A stretch of DNA of 64,000 nt, taken from assembly GCA_041660385.1 (NCBI GenBank), contig JBAZWJ010000025.1:9947-73946 (forward strand). Reading direction: 5' to 3'. This document shows positions 61,146 to 64,000 of the stretch, piece by piece. A program made the position numbers and the translations under genes. The notes beneath the pieces were generated by a model. That model worked only from the letters and a program-made list of their open reading frames with translations, did no database searches and was not told where the DNA came from. Position 1 is the first letter of the stretch, and each line of letters opens with the position of its first letter. This DNA is from DYJE01 sp041660385 (lineage in GTDB: Bacteria > Desulfobacterota > Desulfobacteria > Desulfobacterales > Desulfolunaceae).

Positions 61146-62314
61146 ATGTGGATACAACGGAACATTGAACAGACCATACGTCAGCTTGTGGATACCCGCC
61201 CGGCTCTATTACTAACCGGCGTCAGGCAATCGGGGAAGACATCGCTGTTGGAAAAACTATACCCAGATGCAGCCTACGTGACCCTGGACAGAGTTCTTAC
61301 AGCTCAGAGTGCAGAAGAAAATCCCGGATATTTTTTGAAGCAGTTTGAAAAAGAAGCCCATGTTATCATAGATGAAATCCAGTATGCTCCGAGCCTGTTC
61401 AGGGAACTCAAGATCAGGATTGATGAAGATCGAAACAGATTCGGACGATGGATTCTGACGGGCAGCCAGACATTTTCTCTTATGGAAAATGTGAGTGAAT
61501 CTTTGGCCGGACGAATCGGTATTCTCCATCTTGAAACATTGAGCGCCGAAGAACTCCGAAACTGCGGCTTTTTCAGCGATGCGAACGAGATCCTCTGGCG
61601 TGGCGGATACCCCAAATTTGGGCACATGAAAATATACTGACAGAACACTTTTATGACGCATATATCCAGACTTATCTTGAACGGGACTTGCGCCAAATAA
61701 TTCAGGTGACAAACCTGAGGGATTTTCAGAGATTTATCCGGGCATGCGCCATGCGGGCAGGCCAGCTGGCCAATTTTTCAAATCTGGCCAAAGATGTGGG
61801 CGTGTCGGCAAACACGATAAAATCCTGGTTGGCAGTTCTGGAAGCAAGCGGACTTATTGTTCTGCTTCAACCCTATTCCGCGAATGTGAAGAAACGGCTG
61901 GTCAAAGCACCTAAACTTTATTTTTCAGATCAGGGGATTCTTTGCAGACTTCTTAATATCCGAAGTCACGATGATTTGAAGGGCCATATCCTTGAAGGAA
62001 GCATCTGGGAGAATTTCGTTTTTACGGAAATTAAGAAGCACACCGGGATAAGCCGAGATCATCTGTTTTTTTACCGTGACCAGAACAATGTGGAGATTGA
62101 TTTTCTCATTGAAATGAATGCGCATATCCTTCTTGTGGAAGCCAAATCATCCGAGCTCGTTGACCCTGGAAAGTTGAATTTCAACAAAGTCAAAAGCGTG
62201 TTGAATGAAAGAACAAGCTGCATCCTTGCCTGCCGGACAAGAGAACCTATTCCAATCGGCCTTAAAGATTATACGGTGGTAAACCCGATTGTCACGCCGA
62301 TTCCGGAAATCTAA
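61146..62314 (+). pseudogene. AAA ATPase with DUF4143, one frameshift
   Basis: The first part (61146-61640) starts MWIQRNIEQTIRQLVD and has the Walker A loop GVRQSGKTS and the Walker B VIIDEIQYAP. It then stops; the second part continues one base out of frame from about 61620 (LTEHFYDAYIQTYLERDLRQ) and carries the DUF4143 part to 62314 (YFSDQGILCRLLN, VEIDFLIEMNAHILLVEAK). The joining change is near 61615-61625 in a run of C, A, T and G triplets. Apart from this the gene would be complete, so a sequencing error is possible. Confidence 0.85.
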
Positions 62315-62348
62315 TGAAGATGGATTAGTCCGCACTAAAAAAATGATT

Positions 62349-63818
62349 TTATTCGTCATCCGTCAGCTTAAGTTTACGCCACAATGCACCACGGCTGATG
62401 CCGAGGACCTCAGCAGCGCGGGTTCTGTTGCTGCCCAGAGCGTTCATCACTTTCTTGATGTGGATTTTTTCAACTTCTGCGAGAGACATGAGGGGCAGAT
62501 CATCAAATAGCTCAGAGTGTTTGGCGGGAGTTCGGAATTTTTCAGGGAGATGGCGGAGTTCGATGGTCTGGCCGTCCAGAAGGATCACGGCCCGTTCAAC
62601 AAGATTAGCCAGTTCCTGGACATTGCCTGGAAAGGCATAGGTGGAAAAGGCAGCAATCACTTCGTCGGATATGATTTTGACGGGTTTATCGTATTCCTTT
62701 CCGAACTTGTCCATGAAGTAACTGCATAGAGGCGCGATGTCGTCTTTTCTTTCACGCAAAGGAGGAATGGTGATCACAAAGCCTGAGAGCTGGTCGTAAA
62801 ACTCCTTTTGAAAAGTCGAAGCATTCAAATCTTCGGTTGCGGTGGCCGGGCAGGCTGCCATGATCCGGACATCGGCATGAACCGGTTCCTTTCCACCTTT
62901 TCGAGTCATGAGGTTCAGCGAAAGGACACGGGCCAGTTTTTCCTGGGTAGATTGTGACAGAACCTGAATGTTGTCGAGAAAAATCGATCCATCGTTGCAG
63001 GATTCGACAAGGCCTATTCGTGTAGGTTTCCGGCCCTCCACACCCCAGAGTTCGTTTTCCAGAGTTTCGGGAGACATCATGCCGCAATTGACACCGATAA
63101 AACGCTTGTTCTTCCGCTGGCTCAGGCTGTGGATGGCCCTGGCCACGATTTCTTTGCCTGTTCCGTCTTCACCGATGATCAGCACATGGCTTTCGATCAT
63201 GGCTGCACTGGCGATTTTCCTTTTCAAGGCTTCCATGGACCCTGTGCCGCCGATGAGCCAGTGGGAATCACGGTTGTAGAACTTGTTTTCAGGAACGATC
63301 AGGTCAAAAGGGTCCTGATTGCTTTTAGAGCCCTGTGATTTTTTTTCCGACCTGACATCTTTGGCGTCGTTCTCTTCAACAACCTGATCGTCCAGCCTCT
63401 GATCTTTCTGTGCCGATTCGTCCTGACCGGCATAGGGGAAAAACACGGCTTTGTCCGTTTCGTTCATCTTGCGGATGAACGACCAGAAAAGACGCATGTT
63501 GTCTTTTTCGAAATAAGCCGTGTGGAGCGCTTCGGCTGCTTGCCGCATTTTTTTATTGCCGTAGCCGGTCAAAAGAACGGTCTTGATGTCCGGCTGGGCC
63601 TTTCGAAGCTTTGCTACGGTTTCAAGCCCGTCGATTTCGGGCATGTTGAAGTCCACGATGGCAAGATCCACGTTGTGGGTCTTGCAAAGCTCCACAGCTT
63701 CGTTTCCCGACGTGCTTTTGAGGGGAATGAAGCCCATGAGTTCGATCCGCTTTGACAGCGAATCGAGAAAGCCTTTTTCATCATCAACGATCAGAATTTT
63801 TTTCCCACTGAAATCCAC
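62349..63818 (-). CDS. NtrC-type response regulator lacking GAFTGA
   Basis: 489 residues. Receiver (1-120) with IVDDE, phosphoacceptor D56 in IVDFNMPEIDG, but a Lys site reading YFEKDN. Then an AAA+ domain (about 200-420) with Walker A GEDGTGKE and Walker B-like FLDNIQ, where Asn replaces Glu. In place of the GAFTGA loop the sequence reads ELWGVEGRKPTRIGL, so it should not contact sigma54. The C-terminal Fis-like helix-turn-helix is intact (NRTRAAEVLGISRGALWRK). It probably binds DNA as a conventional regulator. Convergent with the DUF4143 gene. Confidence 0.88.
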   Translation of the reverse strand: MDFSGKKILIVDDEKGFLDSLSKRIELMGFIPLKSTSGNEAVELCKTHNVDLAIVDFNMPEIDGLETVAKLRKAQPDIKTVLLTGYGNKKMRQAAEALHTAYFEKDNMRLFWSFIRKMNETDKAVFFPYAGQDESAQKDQRLDDQVVEENDAKDVRSEKKSQGSKSNQDPFDLIVPENKFYNRDSHWLIGGTGSMEALKRKIASAAMIESHVLIIGEDGTGKEIVARAIHSLSQRKNKRFIGVNCGMMSPETLENELWGVEGRKPTRIGLVESCNDGSIFLDNIQVLSQSTQEKLARVLSLNLMTRKGGKEPVHADVRIMAACPATATEDLNASTFQKEFYDQLSGFVITIPPLRERKDDIAPLCSYFMDKFGKEYDKPVKIISDEVIAAFSTYAFPGNVQELANLVERAVILLDGQTIELRHLPEKFRTPAKHSELFDDLPLMSLAEVEKIHIKKVMNALGSNRTRAAEVLGISRGALWRKLKLTDDE

Positions 63819-64000
63819 GTTAATTTCCTGCCTTTTATAGTTTGTTTGGGTCGTTTGGTTCGTATTTAAGTCAGCCCTGATGGCGGCCAGATCGGGTCGT
63901 TAGCGGAGATTCGTAGCTCAACCCGACGTGCGATTGGCATCCTGCCATTTTAACCGAACCTGAAAAATCTGTTCGGACAGCCGGAAGCCTCGCCCTATCT

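Noticed and set aside
1..64000. CRISPR array, tRNA, rRNA, transposase, integrase or prophage
   Set aside because: None could be seen; repeats in the window are palindromic and dispersed, not regularly spaced arrays.

Overview
The window looks like a chromosomal segment of a Gram-negative, anaerobic or facultative bacterium with a large signalling repertoire. It encodes a tripartite RND efflux pump with outer-membrane factor, lipoproteins with lipoboxes, MCPs, hybrid kinases and HDOD proteins. The mix of an AtuA/acyl-CoA dehydrogenase pair, a ferredoxin-type Fe-S protein under a TetR regulator, an Mrp/Mbh-type antiporter operon and many palindromic dispersed repeats suggests a Desulfobacterota (Desulfobacterales-like) genome. 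That assignment is inference from gene style; no taxonomic marker gene is present.

Layout. 0-5 kb: the 5' part of an AlbA_2-domain regulator (running off the left edge), an acyl-CoA catabolic pair (AtuA-like protein and an isovaleryl-type acyl-CoA dehydrogenase), a palindromic repeat element and a TetR regulator. 5-11.7 kb: a response regulator-HDOD protein and its CHASE4 hybrid histidine kinase, then a flotillin with its NfeD-like partner. 12-14.3 kb: a secreted Cache protein paired with an MCP behind a perfect consensus sigma70 promoter. 14.5-26.3 kb: nucleotide and phospho-signalling genes: a class IIIb adenylate cyclase with CNB, two GAF and PAS domains, a TetR-controlled Fe-S protein, a CHASE2 Ser/Thr kinase, PP2C phosphatase, FHA protein, FecR-domain protein, OmpR-type regulator and SrkA-like kinase.

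26.4-40.2 kb is an accessory island edged by decayed genes (orphan VapB antitoxin, doubly frameshifted NAD synthase, decapitated HigA antitoxin). It carries a lasso-peptide-like RiPP cluster: a 57-residue precursor too short to stand out, a PqqD-type leader-binding protein, an asparagine-synthetase-like cyclase, two HPr-kinase-like proteins, three sulfotransferases, two radical SAM enzymes, a 2OG-Fe(II) oxygenase and a Rid/chorismatase-like protein. No B2 leader peptidase is visible. The precursor has the lasso leader signature YxxPxL, a Gly-rich core start, an Asp at ring position 7 or 8, and a C-terminal Ser that HPr-kinase homologues are known to phosphorylate in other lasso systems. This is the most interesting part of the window.

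40.2-50.1 kb: a membrane protein of unknown function, a palindromic element, and a ten-gene Mrp-type cation/proton antiporter operon with three large antiporter subunits and a terminal cyclic-nucleotide-binding protein. 50.2-54 kb: a cytidylate-kinase-like/receiver fusion and a second Cache-MCP pair. 54.2-61 kb: a TetR-regulated RND efflux operon with two matching operators. 61-64 kb: a frameshifted DUF4143 ATPase and a response regulator of the NtrC type that lacks the GAFTGA loop. No rRNA, tRNA, CRISPR array, transposase or integrase was seen.
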